Position numbers and translations under genes: made by a program. A stretch of 64,000 bases of DNA from RGIG4140 sp045532865 (lineage in GTDB: Bacteria > Pseudomonadota > Alphaproteobacteria > CAAHEQ01 > UBA3637): the NCBI GenBank assembly GCA_045532865.1, contig JAZSGT010000017.1, forward strand, positions 1 to 64,000, read 5' to 3'. This document shows, piece after piece, positions 53,275 through 62,607 of the stretch. Every line of letters begins with the position of its first letter. Position 1 is the first letter of the stretch. A model generated the notes under the pieces. That model was not told the DNA's origin. It ran no database searches and was given only the letters and a program-made list of their open reading frames with translations.

Positions 53275-55359
53275 TTACCCCGCTTTCAATGTTAAAATCT
53301 CAGTCTCTTTTTGAAACAAATATAATAATATACGCAAAGCTTTTCCTCTCTCACTTTGCAAATTTGGATCCAAAGTCAAAATTGTCTTTGCATCTTGCGC
53401 TGCCGTTGCAAGCAAATGATAGTGAATTGTTAAATCTGCCATTTTAAAAACAGGCATCCCACTTTGTCGCACACCTAACAACTCGCCGGCTCCACGCAAT
53501 CTTAAATCTTCTTCAGCAATCACAAAACCATTTTCGCTTTCACGCATAACCTTTAATCGTGCTATTGCAGTTTCAGATAATTTTTTTCCATGCAATAACA
53601 AACAAATAGATTTACTTCCTCCTCGACCGACACGTCCCCTTAACTGATGCAACCCAGCTAATCCAAACCGTTCAGCTCCTTCAATTACAATAACACTTGC
53701 TGTTGGCACATCAACACCAACTTCAATCACCGTTGTTGAAACCAAAACATCCAAATTGCCTGATTTAAACTTTTCCATCACAGCATCTTTTTCACTTCCT
53801 TTCATTTTTCCATGAACAAGTCCTACCCGATCTTGAAAAATCTCCTTTAAAGATTCAAATCTTTTTTCGGCTGCAATCAGATCCATTTTTTCAGACTCTT
53901 GAACCAAAGGGCAAACCCAATATACTTGAATTTTTTCATCGCTATTTTTGATTTTTTGAAAAAGTTTTTCCATCACTTCTTGAACTTTTTCACTCGAAAT
54001 AACCTTCGTTTCAATTGGAATTCTATTTTTTGGTTTTTCATCTAAAAGTGAAATGTCCATATCTCCGTACGTTGTCAAAGCCAATGTTCTGGGAATAGGC
54101 GTTGCTGTCATTACAAGTAAATTAACACCTTTTTGTTTACGTGTTAACGCTAAACGTTGTTGAACTCCAAATTTATGTTGCTCATCAATAACAACTAACC
54201 CTAATTTTTGATATTCAACATCTAATGTAAAAACAGCATGTGTTCCAACTAAAATATCAACTTCCCCTGATTTTAATTTATCTAAAATCAATTGCCTTTT
54301 TTTCCCTTTTTCACGACCAGTCAACAAAGCGACTGAAATATCAAGACGTTGCAACATCTTTTCAAACGACAAAAAATGTTGCTGGGCTAAAATATCTGTT
54401 GGAGCCATAATCACACCTTGATATCCAGCATCAACAGCCATTAATAAACTTGCCAACGCAACAACTGTTTTTCCACTACCAACATCTCCTTGAAGCAATC
54501 GTATCATCTTATCTTTTGATGTAAGGTCATTTTTAATTTCTTGGATAACGCGCTGTTGCGCACCAGTCAATTCAAAAGGAAGATTTTGCAATACTTGTTC
54601 TTCATAATTTGTATTTTTTACAAAACAAATTCCTTGCTGACGTTTATGATGCGATCTTGCCAAAAACAATGCCAATTGATTTGCAAGCAATTCATCATAA
54701 GCCAAACGTTTTCTAAAAACAGAATCAAATGATAAATCTTCATATGTTTTAGGATTATGTACTTTTAAGATACTTGTCTTCCAGTCCACAAACCTTTGTT
54801 TTTTCAAAAAAGGCTCATCTTGCCATTCAGGCAAACAAGGAGCTTTAGACAAAGCATAGCGTATTGATTTTGAAAGAACCTTTCCAGATAACCCTGCTGT
54901 TAAAGGATAAATCGCCTCATATTCCGGTATTTCTTTTATGTCGCTTACAATATAATCAGGATGAAGTATTCCTAATTTTCCAATAAACTTTTCTATTTTC
55001 CCAGATACAAAATATGTTTTCCCAACACACAATTTCTTAGATAAATACTCTTCATGATAATTAAAAAACACCAATTCAAAGTCAGCCAAGTTAAAAGAAC
55101 CTTGAACTTTGTATGGAGCATTTCTTTTGGGAGGTTTTATATGTTTTTTAACAAAAAAAGGAATCGTTCCTAATTGTCCCAACCGTATTTCAAACTCATT
55201 TTTATATAAAGGACGATAGTTAACTCCTGAAGGTAGAGAAAACAACACATCAACAATATGTGGACCACACAAAGACTCAATTAATTTTGATAATTTTGGC
55301 CCCACCCCATTAATTTGAGACACCTGACAAAACAAACCATTCAAACACTCAGGACGCAT
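53275..55359 (-). CDS. recG: ATP-dependent DNA helicase RecG
   Basis: Remodels stalled replication forks and Holliday junctions. It has 694 residues: an N-terminal wedge/OB domain (about 50-160), then SF2 helicase motifs: Walker A GDVGSGKTVVA, DEQH at VVIDEQHKFGV, TATPIPRTL, and motif VI QLRGRVGRG with the TRG motif downstream. The start at 55359 is chosen for AAGG seven bases upstream; a TTG one codon earlier is unused. Confidence 0.96.
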   Translation of the reverse strand: MRPECLNGLFCQVSQINGVGPKLSKLIESLCGPHIVDVLFSLPSGVNYRPLYKNEFEIRLGQLGTIPFFVKKHIKPPKRNAPYKVQGSFNLADFELVFFNYHEEYLSKKLCVGKTYFVSGKIEKFIGKLGILHPDYIVSDIKEIPEYEAIYPLTAGLSGKVLSKSIRYALSKAPCLPEWQDEPFLKKQRFVDWKTSILKVHNPKTYEDLSFDSVFRKRLAYDELLANQLALFLARSHHKRQQGICFVKNTNYEEQVLQNLPFELTGAQQRVIQEIKNDLTSKDKMIRLLQGDVGSGKTVVALASLLMAVDAGYQGVIMAPTDILAQQHFLSFEKMLQRLDISVALLTGREKGKKRQLILDKLKSGEVDILVGTHAVFTLDVEYQKLGLVVIDEQHKFGVQQRLALTRKQKGVNLLVMTATPIPRTLALTTYGDMDISLLDEKPKNRIPIETKVISSEKVQEVMEKLFQKIKNSDEKIQVYWVCPLVQESEKMDLIAAEKRFESLKEIFQDRVGLVHGKMKGSEKDAVMEKFKSGNLDVLVSTTVIEVGVDVPTASVIVIEGAERFGLAGLHQLRGRVGRGGSKSICLLLHGKKLSETAIARLKVMRESENGFVIAEEDLRLRGAGELLGVRQSGMPVFKMADLTIHYHLLATAAQDAKTILTLDPNLQSERGKALRILLYLFQKETEILTLKAG

Positions 55360-55371
55360 CAAAAAACCTTT

Positions 55372-55821
55372 TTATTTTTTCTTTTTAACTCTCTTTTTTG
55401 CATTTTTAATTGGTCGCTGAGGTTTTATAACTTTCCCATTTGGCATTTTAATTGTTCCATCACGATAAACAACTGATTTAAAAATATCTTGTTTTTCAAA
55501 TCGTTTTAAAACCTCGCCACAACGCATTAAAGTCTTTTTCTTTTGCTCTTGAAAAGCTTTTAACTTTGCCTTTGCATAAATATTTAAAGCCTCTTTTTCT
55601 TCCTTATCGGTCTTCAATGGGTTAACAATAATTCTACTTGCAATCATCTCATAATTTTTAAGTTGATCTGTATCCACTTGACATGCAAGTGCAACACCAG
55701 CTGAAATACCCAATTGCTCTGTAACTGAAACACCTTTAGCTGTTCGACTGTTTGCCAACACCTCCAACGGCATCAATAACCCTAAACAAACGCAAAAAAA
55801 CAAGGATATATTTTTTTTCAT
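55372..55821 (-). CDS. Exported hypothetical protein with basic tail
   Basis: 149 residues. A signal peptide (about 1-23, ending EVLA/N) is followed by a region with two Cys (ALACQV, LMRCGEV) and a strongly basic C-terminus (KNAKKRVKKKK). Function not recognised. The reading frame is followed directly by recG (12-base gap) and may be co-transcribed with it. Confidence 0.7.
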   Translation of the reverse strand: MKKNISLFFCVCLGLLMPLEVLANSRTAKGVSVTEQLGISAGVALACQVDTDQLKNYEMIASRIIVNPLKTDKEEKEALNIYAKAKLKAFQEQKKKTLMRCGEVLKRFEKQDIFKSVVYRDGTIKMPNGKVIKPQRPIKNAKKRVKKKK

Positions 55822-55908
55822 TGCTTTTCATCCTTAAAAATTCTATACTGTTTCTATCTATAGTTATGTTTTTTAACATATTTAAAACCTATTTTCAAGG
55901 GAAAATTC

Positions 55909-56559
55909 ATGCTAAATGGCCCATCTTTTATTCCGAATAATCCTCAAAATGCTCTAGTTTTATTTCATGGATACGGGGCTGATGGTGAGGATTTATTTGC
56001 ACTAACAAGCGAATTTAAAAGCCATTTTAAAAATATGGCATTTTTTTCCCCAAACGCACCTTCAATCACTTTAGGTGGGGGATACGAATGGTTTTCTCTA
56101 GATGATTATTTTTCAAAACCATCTTTAGATTTTGAATATTTAAAAATTCTTGAAAGACGCGCTATTGAGAAATTACACCTTGTTGAAGAATATATTTCTA
56201 ACATTGAAAAACAACTTCACCTTCAAAGAAATCACATTTTTATTGCTGGCTTTTCGCAAGGAGGGCTTATAGCTTCTCAAACAGCTTTTAAATCTGATAA
56301 AGAATTTAATGGTCTTATTTTAATGTCTCCGGTCCCTATGGCTACGATAAATGAATCAGCAATTAAAATCCCTGTATTATTAACAAGAGGCTTACAAGAT
56401 TACATCATTCCCAATCAAGCTGCTGAACTGACAAAGCCAACACTTATTCATCACAATTTTTCTGTAACCGAATCGATTGATCCTTTTTTAGGTCACGGTA
56501 TTGGCAAACAACACATTGATGCAATTATTCAGTTCATGCAAAAACATATTAAAAGTTAA
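55909..56559 (+). CDS. Phospholipase/carboxylesterase (alpha/beta hydrolase)
   Basis: 216 residues, YpfH/acyl-protein-thioesterase-like. It has LFHGYGADGEDL (oxyanion hole), the nucleophile Ser in GFSQGG (near residue 119), the Asp in RGLQDYIIP and the His in FLGHGI. No signal peptide. It hydrolyses short acyl esters; the physiological substrate is unknown. AAGGG lies before the ATG. The MsbA-type exporter follows after 16 bases. Confidence 0.9.
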   Translation: MLNGPSFIPNNPQNALVLFHGYGADGEDLFALTSEFKSHFKNMAFFSPNAPSITLGGGYEWFSLDDYFSKPSLDFEYLKILERRAIEKLHLVEEYISNIEKQLHLQRNHIFIAGFSQGGLIASQTAFKSDKEFNGLILMSPVPMATINESAIKIPVLLTRGLQDYIIPNQAAELTKPTLIHHNFSVTESIDPFLGHGIGKQHIDAIIQFMQKHIKS

Positions 56560-56575
56560 TTTATCGGAGTAAATT

Positions 56576-58354
56576 ATGTCAAAACCTGAAATAAAAAAAG
56601 TTAACATTGTCGAAGCATATAAGCGTATATGGCCTTTTGTTAAGCCTTATTGGTTTCGCTGTCTTTTGGCAACATTAATTACCTTACCAATTGGAGCTCT
56701 TGATGCAGTTATCGCTTTAGCTTTAAAACCTTTTATGGATACAGTTGTTATTGAACAAAATGGGACAACGCCTTTTAATTTACCATTGTATATTATTCCT
56801 ATTTTTATTATTTTATTTACTTTCTTTCAATCATCTCTGGAATATGCTTCAGCTTATTTAAGCGCTTGGACTGGTGGAAAAATCACACAAGGTATGAAAA
56901 AAAAGCTCTATGAAAAATTGTTAACATTAGACACCTCATTCTTGGATAATGCATCTTCAGGTTTTATTGTAACACGTTTTGATTCTGATGCAAACACAGC
57001 TTGTTCAGGTCTTTTAAACAATGTCAAAACTTTTACAACAAGAATCTTTTCTTCTTTAACACTTATCGGAGTTTTGCTTTATACATCTTGGCAACTCGCT
57101 ATTATTGCCATTATTGTACTTGGTTTTTCACTTTATCCTGTAACAAAGATTAGAAAACGCATTAAAAAAATCGTTGCACAAAGCGTAATTGTAAATGGTC
57201 AGGTTTTAACAGCTTTTAATGAAACATTTGCCGGAAGCAAAACAATCAAATCATACAACTTGCACACCTATCAGCGTAAAAAATTCTTTGATATCTTAAC
57301 TCAAAGTTTCAAACTCACTATTAAAAACACACAACGAACAGCTTGGCTTTCCCCTGTTATGCATATGATTATTGCAACTGGAATGGCAGGAGCCATTTGG
57401 TATGGAAGCTATTTAATCAAAAGTAAAACCATTACAGCTGGGGATTTTGTTGCATTCATGACAGCGATGTTAATGCTTTACACTCCGATTAAAAACATTG
57501 GGAAAAATTTTAATGCTGTTCAGCTTTCTTTAATGGCGATTGAACGTGTATTTGAAATGATTGATATGCCTGTTACCATTAAGGAAGAAGAAAAAGCCTC
57601 TTCCATTCAATCGTTGGAAAAAGAAATCACATTTAAAGATGTTTCATTTTCTTATACTGAAGAAAAAACCATCTTAAAAAATATCAACTTAACCATTCCT
57701 AAAGGCCAAACTATTGCTCTGGTGGGAAATTCTGGTGGAGGAAAAACAACCGTTGTTAGTTTAATTCCAAGATTTTATGATGTAACAAAAGGTGCTATTG
57801 AAATTGATGGCAAAAACATTAAGGATATCAATTTAACCTCTTTAAGAGACAAAATTGCTGTTGTTTTTCAAGACAATTTTTTATTCTCTGGCACAATTTT
57901 GGACAACATCTTGCTTGGAAAACTTGATGCAACAAAAAAAGAAATCGACAAAGCTATTAAGATGGCTTGCTTAGATGAGTTTATCGCCTCTCTTGACAAT
58001 GGATTAAAAACAGAAATTGGCGAACGGGGTGTTCTTCTTTCTGGTGGACAGAAACAACGTATTGCTATCGCCAGAGCTTTTTTAAAAAATGCACCTATTG
58101 TTATTTTAGACGAAGCTACTTCAGCTCTGGATAATAAGTCTGAAGCAATTGTTCAACAAGCTATTGACAACTTAATGAAAGATAGAACCGTTATTGTCAT
58201 TGCTCATAGATTATCCACTGTTCAAAATGCAAATAAAATTGTTGTTATTAATTCAGGTGAAATTGTCGAAACAGGTACGCATCAAGAATTACTTGATAAG
58301 AAAGAAGCCTACTTTACCCTTTATCAAGCTCAATTTAAACATAAAGCAGCCTAA
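56576..58354 (+). CDS. ABC transporter, MsbA-type lipid exporter (TMD-NBD fusion)
   Basis: 592 residues. A type IV ABC transmembrane domain of six helices (1-320) is followed by an NBD with Walker A GNSGGGKTT (near residue 386), a Q-loop, signature LSGGQKQRIA (near 490), Walker B VILDEATSALD and H-loop AHRLST. The form matches lipid A flippases (MsbA) and related exporters. The start has GGAG 8 bases upstream. Probably the MsbA of this organism, but a peptide or lipid exporter cannot be excluded. Confidence 0.9.
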   Translation: MSKPEIKKVNIVEAYKRIWPFVKPYWFRCLLATLITLPIGALDAVIALALKPFMDTVVIEQNGTTPFNLPLYIIPIFIILFTFFQSSLEYASAYLSAWTGGKITQGMKKKLYEKLLTLDTSFLDNASSGFIVTRFDSDANTACSGLLNNVKTFTTRIFSSLTLIGVLLYTSWQLAIIAIIVLGFSLYPVTKIRKRIKKIVAQSVIVNGQVLTAFNETFAGSKTIKSYNLHTYQRKKFFDILTQSFKLTIKNTQRTAWLSPVMHMIIATGMAGAIWYGSYLIKSKTITAGDFVAFMTAMLMLYTPIKNIGKNFNAVQLSLMAIERVFEMIDMPVTIKEEEKASSIQSLEKEITFKDVSFSYTEEKTILKNINLTIPKGQTIALVGNSGGGKTTVVSLIPRFYDVTKGAIEIDGKNIKDINLTSLRDKIAVVFQDNFLFSGTILDNILLGKLDATKKEIDKAIKMACLDEFIASLDNGLKTEIGERGVLLSGGQKQRIAIARAFLKNAPIVILDEATSALDNKSEAIVQQAIDNLMKDRTVIVIAHRLSTVQNANKIVVINSGEIVETGTHQELLDKKEAYFTLYQAQFKHKAA

Positions 58355-58368
58355 AAAAGGAGGCAAAA

Positions 58369-59751
58369 ATGTATTATAGTTTATTTGAAGTTTTTTCAAT
58401 TGGAATTGGTCCTTCTAGTTCTCATACAGTTGGACCAATGAAAGCTGCAAAACGTTTTACAGATAATTTGGTAGCACAAAATAAAATTCACCAAACATCA
58501 AAAGTAAAAACAACACTCTATGGATCCCTTGCATTAACCGGTGTTGGACATGGCACATTAAATGCCGTTATTTATGGTCTTGCCGGCTTTGAAGCTGAAG
58601 AAATTGATTTAACTTTAAATCCGTTAGAAACAATAAAGTCATCAAAAGTGCTTTGTCTTGGAAACAAAAAAAACATTCCTTTTATATTTGAAGAAGATAT
58701 CCTTTTAGAAAAAGAAATATTTTTAACAGAACATTCAAACGGATTAAAATTTGAAGCATTAGATGAAACAGGAAAAACAATTTTTGAAGAAACTTATTTT
58801 TCTGTTGGTGGGGGAACCATCGCAAGACAAGATGAAATCAAAAACAGAATCGCAAGAGCTGAATACAATGTTCCATACCCTTTTGATAGTTGCGCCGAAC
58901 TCATTGAGTTAACAAAAAAACATAATATGACAATTGACCAAATTGTCATGCAAAATGAAGAAGCTATTCGTCCATTTAAAGAAATTAGAGAGGGCATGTA
59001 TAAAATACACCAAATCATGCAAGATTCTATTGATGCAGGCATTCATCACAAAGGTGAACTCCCCGGAGGATTGAGCATTAAACGCAGAGCACCCCAAATA
59101 TATAAACGATTGAAAGAAAACTTCATTCAAAACAACTCAGATCCTCTTATGGTTATTGACTGGATTAATCTATGGGCATTTGCCGTTTCTGAAGAAAATG
59201 CATGCGGTGGAAAAATTGTAACAGCCCCAACAATGGGTTCTGCTGGTATTATCCCTGCTGTTATGCGTTACTATCAACGTTTTGCAGCTCCTAAATCACC
59301 ATTTCAAGTTGAAATTGGGAATGGTATTTTTCTTTTAACAGCCTCGGCTATTTGCTCCCTTTATCGCACAAATGCTTCCATTTCAGGAGCTGAAGTTGGT
59401 TGCCAAGGTGAAGTTGGAGTTGCTTGCTCTATGGCTGCAGCAGGCCTCACAGCAGCAATGGGTGGTGATCCAAAGCAAATTGAAAATGCTGCTGAAATTG
59501 CAATGGAACATAATTTAGGTTTAACATGCGATCCAATAGCAGGACTTGTTCAAATCCCATGTATTGAAAGAAATGCTATGGGCGCAACAAAAGCTGTTAA
59601 CGCAGCAAGGCTTGCTTTGCGTGGTTCTGGAGAACATCTTGTAAGTCTTGATAGCGTTATCAAAACCATGTATGAAACAGGAAAACATCTCAACAGCATG
59701 TATAAAGAAACCTCTCTTGGTGGGCTTGCAGTTAACGCCCTTACTTGCTAA
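58369..59751 (+). CDS. sdaA: L-serine ammonia-lyase (iron-sulfur, single chain)
   Basis: Converts serine to pyruvate and ammonia with a [4Fe-4S] cluster. It has 460 residues, with fused beta and alpha domains. N-terminal FSIGIGPSSSHTVGPMKAA is the beta-domain signature. The cluster cysteines lie in EENACGGKIV, in GCQGEVGVACSMAA and near the C-terminus in LTCDPIAGLVQIPC. AAGGAGG lies before the ATG. It ends just before a consensus promoter. The pyruvate it makes could feed the oxaloacetate pump pathway; that is inference. Confidence 0.95.
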   Translation: MYYSLFEVFSIGIGPSSSHTVGPMKAAKRFTDNLVAQNKIHQTSKVKTTLYGSLALTGVGHGTLNAVIYGLAGFEAEEIDLTLNPLETIKSSKVLCLGNKKNIPFIFEEDILLEKEIFLTEHSNGLKFEALDETGKTIFEETYFSVGGGTIARQDEIKNRIARAEYNVPYPFDSCAELIELTKKHNMTIDQIVMQNEEAIRPFKEIREGMYKIHQIMQDSIDAGIHHKGELPGGLSIKRRAPQIYKRLKENFIQNNSDPLMVIDWINLWAFAVSEENACGGKIVTAPTMGSAGIIPAVMRYYQRFAAPKSPFQVEIGNGIFLLTASAICSLYRTNASISGAEVGCQGEVGVACSMAAAGLTAAMGGDPKQIENAAEIAMEHNLGLTCDPIAGLVQIPCIERNAMGATKAVNAARLALRGSGEHLVSLDSVIKTMYETGKHLNSMYKETSLGGLAVNALTC

Positions 59752-59761
59752 TAAAAAATTA

Positions 59762-59790
59762 TTGACAGAAAAATAATTTTCTGCTATACT
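59762..59790 (+). promoter_or_regulatory. Consensus sigma-70 promoter of the 263-residue hypothetical gene
   Basis: TTGACA (59762-59767), a 17-base spacer and TATACT (59785-59790), 32 bases before the next ATG. Confidence 0.8.
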
Positions 59791-59822
59791 CACTCCATTA
59801 TTAATTAAATTATGGAGCTCTA

Positions 59823-60614
59823 ATGGATTTACACCAAGATAAAAGAAATATAACAATTCGTGAACTTTGCACAGACATATCAAACTTTTTTGAGGTAACA
59901 CCTATTCACATTTTCACAAACTCTTTGCTCGAAAAAAAGCTCGACACGCACAAAAAAACAGCTGGAAGGAATATTGTTCTACTTGTATCCAATGGTGTTG
60001 AAGAAGCGCAAACAAATATAACCCCTTCACGTGTGAATAACTCTATACGTATTTTAAACCACTACAACTTAAACGATTCCCAAGTTGTTAAATTAGGGCA
60101 TGATAGAAGTCAATTGATATACAATGATGTTGTCAATTTCATCAACAGAAAAACAAATCAAGAATTGCCTCCTCATTCTCAAGCAACATTGCTTTCACAT
60201 ACAAATTACCCTTCTGATCAAGCTATATTAGAACAGATTCAAAATGTTATTCGAAACAAAAAAGAACCTCAATTTGTTACAGCTTTTCTGAGTTCAACTT
60301 TTTTAACACAAGCAGGAACTTTGAATCAAAATGCATTACCTATTTCTAATTTAATTGAAAATTTAAATGGTACTGGAACACTTTATCTTTTAACATCAAC
60401 TCATGAATTAGCTCAAAAAACAAAAGAAGCAAGTTCAAATACATTTAAAACACACATTCAACCAATTGTTCCCCTTCTTGTTGCAGCTGAATTATTAAGA
60501 CATTCAAAAAATCATAAAATATCTGTTCAAGAACCAATTGATTGGAGAAGAAATCATAAAGATAAAATTGATTTTTCGTGTTTAGCTAGAATATATCACG
60601 GCCACCACAGATAA
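59823..60614 (+). CDS. Hypothetical protein with strong own promoter
   Basis: 263 residues, soluble, no signal peptide. Function not recognised. Segments such as HIFTNSLLEKKLD, GRNIVLLVSNGVEEAQTN and a central Ser/Thr-rich part suggest an alpha/beta fold, but no motif is decisive. GGAG lies 7 bases upstream of the ATG. Its near-perfect promoter and downstream terminator make it a single-gene transcription unit. Confidence 0.75.
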   Translation: MDLHQDKRNITIRELCTDISNFFEVTPIHIFTNSLLEKKLDTHKKTAGRNIVLLVSNGVEEAQTNITPSRVNNSIRILNHYNLNDSQVVKLGHDRSQLIYNDVVNFINRKTNQELPPHSQATLLSHTNYPSDQAILEQIQNVIRNKKEPQFVTAFLSSTFLTQAGTLNQNALPISNLIENLNGTGTLYLLTSTHELAQKTKEASSNTFKTHIQPIVPLLVAAELLRHSKNHKISVQEPIDWRRNHKDKIDFSCLARIYHGHHR

Positions 60615-60643
60615 CTTTTTAAAAGATTTTATATTTTTCACTC

Positions 60644-60679
60644 AAAAACAAGAGCGCTTTTTTAAGTGCTCTTGTTTTT
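60644..60679. terminator. Bidirectional terminator between the hypothetical gene and nucleoside hydrolase
   Basis: AAAACAAGAGCGC / GTGCTCTTGTTTT stem with one mismatch, T-rich on both sides, between convergent genes. Confidence 0.88.
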
Positions 60680-60684
60680 ATTCT

Positions 60685-61656
60685 CTACTTTAAATTCTTT
60701 AATGTTTGAAACATAATATCAAAAAAACTTTTTTCATTCACCTTTCGAATAACATTTACCAAGAACCCTTCATCATCAATAAGAGTTTTACCCCTTGTAT
60801 TTGTTAAATCAATTTTAAGTGGTATCTTTTCTTGAACAAAAATCGATGGCTCAATTAAATATGCCATCGCAACGGCATCATGTATAGCTCGGACAGGGTC
60901 ATTCTTGTTTTTTCGTAATGCACCATAATCTAAAATATCCTCTGGTCCCACAGTTGCAAGCATATCAGCAACAGATATGCCCATCCAACCAATAGAACGT
61001 AACTTTTTATCAATTTCACCATTATATAAAATTTTTCGTGTTACGTCCAACCCTATTAAATTAATCTGTTTTATCTTAGAACTCAAAACTTGATGAACAG
61101 CTTCTGGATCAGTGGCAAAATTATATTCTGCATAAGTTTTACCTCCATCATATGAAATATTGCCAAATCTGTTGTGAATATGTTCTTTAAAAACACACCC
61201 ACCCATAATTGTTAAACTAGGTATATTTGTTGCTATTAATGAATTTCTTTTTAAAGCATGCGCTATATTTGTTTGAGGAGCCAACGCACACAAATGAATA
61301 TTTGATTGACTACTATACAAATCACTCAAAAAGTCAGAAGCACTTACAGAGGATATATTTCCTTTTAAACAGGGCCAATAAGATGTCCCATCCATCCCAG
61401 AATATCCAAAAACATCTTCAAGCGTCACATGTTTTTGTTTTAATGGTTTAGTTGCACCTTTATAAATTGGAATATCTTCTCTTTTTGCTAATGAGAGTAT
61501 TTTGCAAGCGTTTTGTAATGTTTTATCAACACCAACATTTCCTGCGACAACCGAGAGTGCCTTTACCTTAATATTTTCAGCACCCAACGCCATCAAAATA
61601 GCAAGCGCATCGTCTTGTCCTGGATCGCAATCAATTACAATTTCTTTTATGCTCAT
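60685..61656 (-). CDS. Nucleoside hydrolase (inosine-uridine preferring family)
   Basis: 323 residues. The metal and ribose-binding signature is DCDPGQDDALAIL (residues 9-21) and the second Asp/His end of the pocket lies in the region RAIHDAVAMAYLIEP (His-Asp near 240). It hydrolyses nucleosides to base and ribose, feeding the salvage genes. The upstream ATP-grasp gene ends 5 bases before it, so it is the last gene of that operon. Confidence 0.92.
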   Translation of the reverse strand: MSIKEIVIDCDPGQDDALAILMALGAENIKVKALSVVAGNVGVDKTLQNACKILSLAKREDIPIYKGATKPLKQKHVTLEDVFGYSGMDGTSYWPCLKGNISSVSASDFLSDLYSSQSNIHLCALAPQTNIAHALKRNSLIATNIPSLTIMGGCVFKEHIHNRFGNISYDGGKTYAEYNFATDPEAVHQVLSSKIKQINLIGLDVTRKILYNGEIDKKLRSIGWMGISVADMLATVGPEDILDYGALRKNKNDPVRAIHDAVAMAYLIEPSIFVQEKIPLKIDLTNTRGKTLIDDEGFLVNVIRKVNEKSFFDIMFQTLKNLK

Positions 61657-61660
61657 TTAT

Positions 61661-62605
61661 TTACCGCAAAATAAAATCAACACGCTCTTTAAATGAAAGA
61701 TTTTTTGGATAAGTATCTATTTCTTTTAAAATATGAACCAATCCTTTTTGATTTGCAATTTGAATTGCAAGACCTGGCCTTGCATTCAACTCTAACATCA
61801 TTGGCCCCAAATCTTTGTCCATTACAATATCAGCGCCTAAATAACCCAAGCCAGTCATATCAAAACCTTTTGCTGCAATTTCTAAATGTGTTCTCCAATC
61901 TGGCACCTTTAATGTTAACAAATCTACACCCGTATCAGGATGATGAAAAATAGGTTTATTATGTTGAACAGCTGCAATAGATTTACCAGTCCGTATATCA
62001 ATACCAACACCAACAGCTCCTTGATGCAAATTAGCTCTTCCACCCGATTCTTTTGTTGCAAGTCGCATCATAGCCATTGCAGGATAGCCTTGATAAACAA
62101 TAATACGAACATCTGGTATCCCCTGAAAACTATACTCTTTAAACTGATCTGAAAATGAAACAACCTCTTCAATAATTGCTTCATCATACTGCCCACCCAA
62201 ACTATATAATCCACTTAGCACATTTGAAATATGTTGATAAATTTCAGTAAATTTTATTATTTTATTAGAAGCAGTTCTAAAACAGTTTTGTGTATAGTTT
62301 TTAATAACCAAAACACCCTTTCCACCACTTCCGTGAGCTGGCTTTATAACAAAACCCTTCCAACCTTTCACCATTTGTAAAATATTTTTTACTTCATACT
62401 GCGCTTTAATAACCCCAATCAAGCGAGGTGTTTGAATCCCAACACTTGCAGCCAATTCTTTTGTTTTAACCTTATCATCCACCAATGGATATAGTTTCCT
62501 TGAATTATGCAATCCAATAATTGAAAAATTACGAGCATTCATATTCAAAACACCAACTTTTTTTAAAGCACTAGAGGATGTAAACAATTTAAAGAACTTA
62601 AACAT
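61661..62605 (-). CDS. ATP-grasp alpha-L-glutamate ligase-like protein
   Basis: 314 residues, RimK-like ATP-grasp fold of the alpha-L-glutamate ligase-related family. The nucleotide-binding Lys lies in GFVIKPAHGSGGKGVLVI (near residue 95), and metal ligands are in MMLELNARPGLA (near 272). It forms peptide- or amide-type bonds; the substrate is unknown. It is coupled (2-base gap) to the 7TM inactive-transglutaminase gene, the well-known pairing of this family, and to a nucleoside hydrolase downstream. Confidence 0.88.
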   Translation of the reverse strand: MFKFFKLFTSSSALKKVGVLNMNARNFSIIGLHNSRKLYPLVDDKVKTKELAASVGIQTPRLIGVIKAQYEVKNILQMVKGWKGFVIKPAHGSGGKGVLVIKNYTQNCFRTASNKIIKFTEIYQHISNVLSGLYSLGGQYDEAIIEEVVSFSDQFKEYSFQGIPDVRIIVYQGYPAMAMMRLATKESGGRANLHQGAVGVGIDIRTGKSIAAVQHNKPIFHHPDTGVDLLTLKVPDWRTHLEIAAKGFDMTGLGYLGADIVMDKDLGPMMLELNARPGLAIQIANQKGLVHILKEIDTYPKNLSFKERVDFILR

Positions 62606-62607
62606 TT

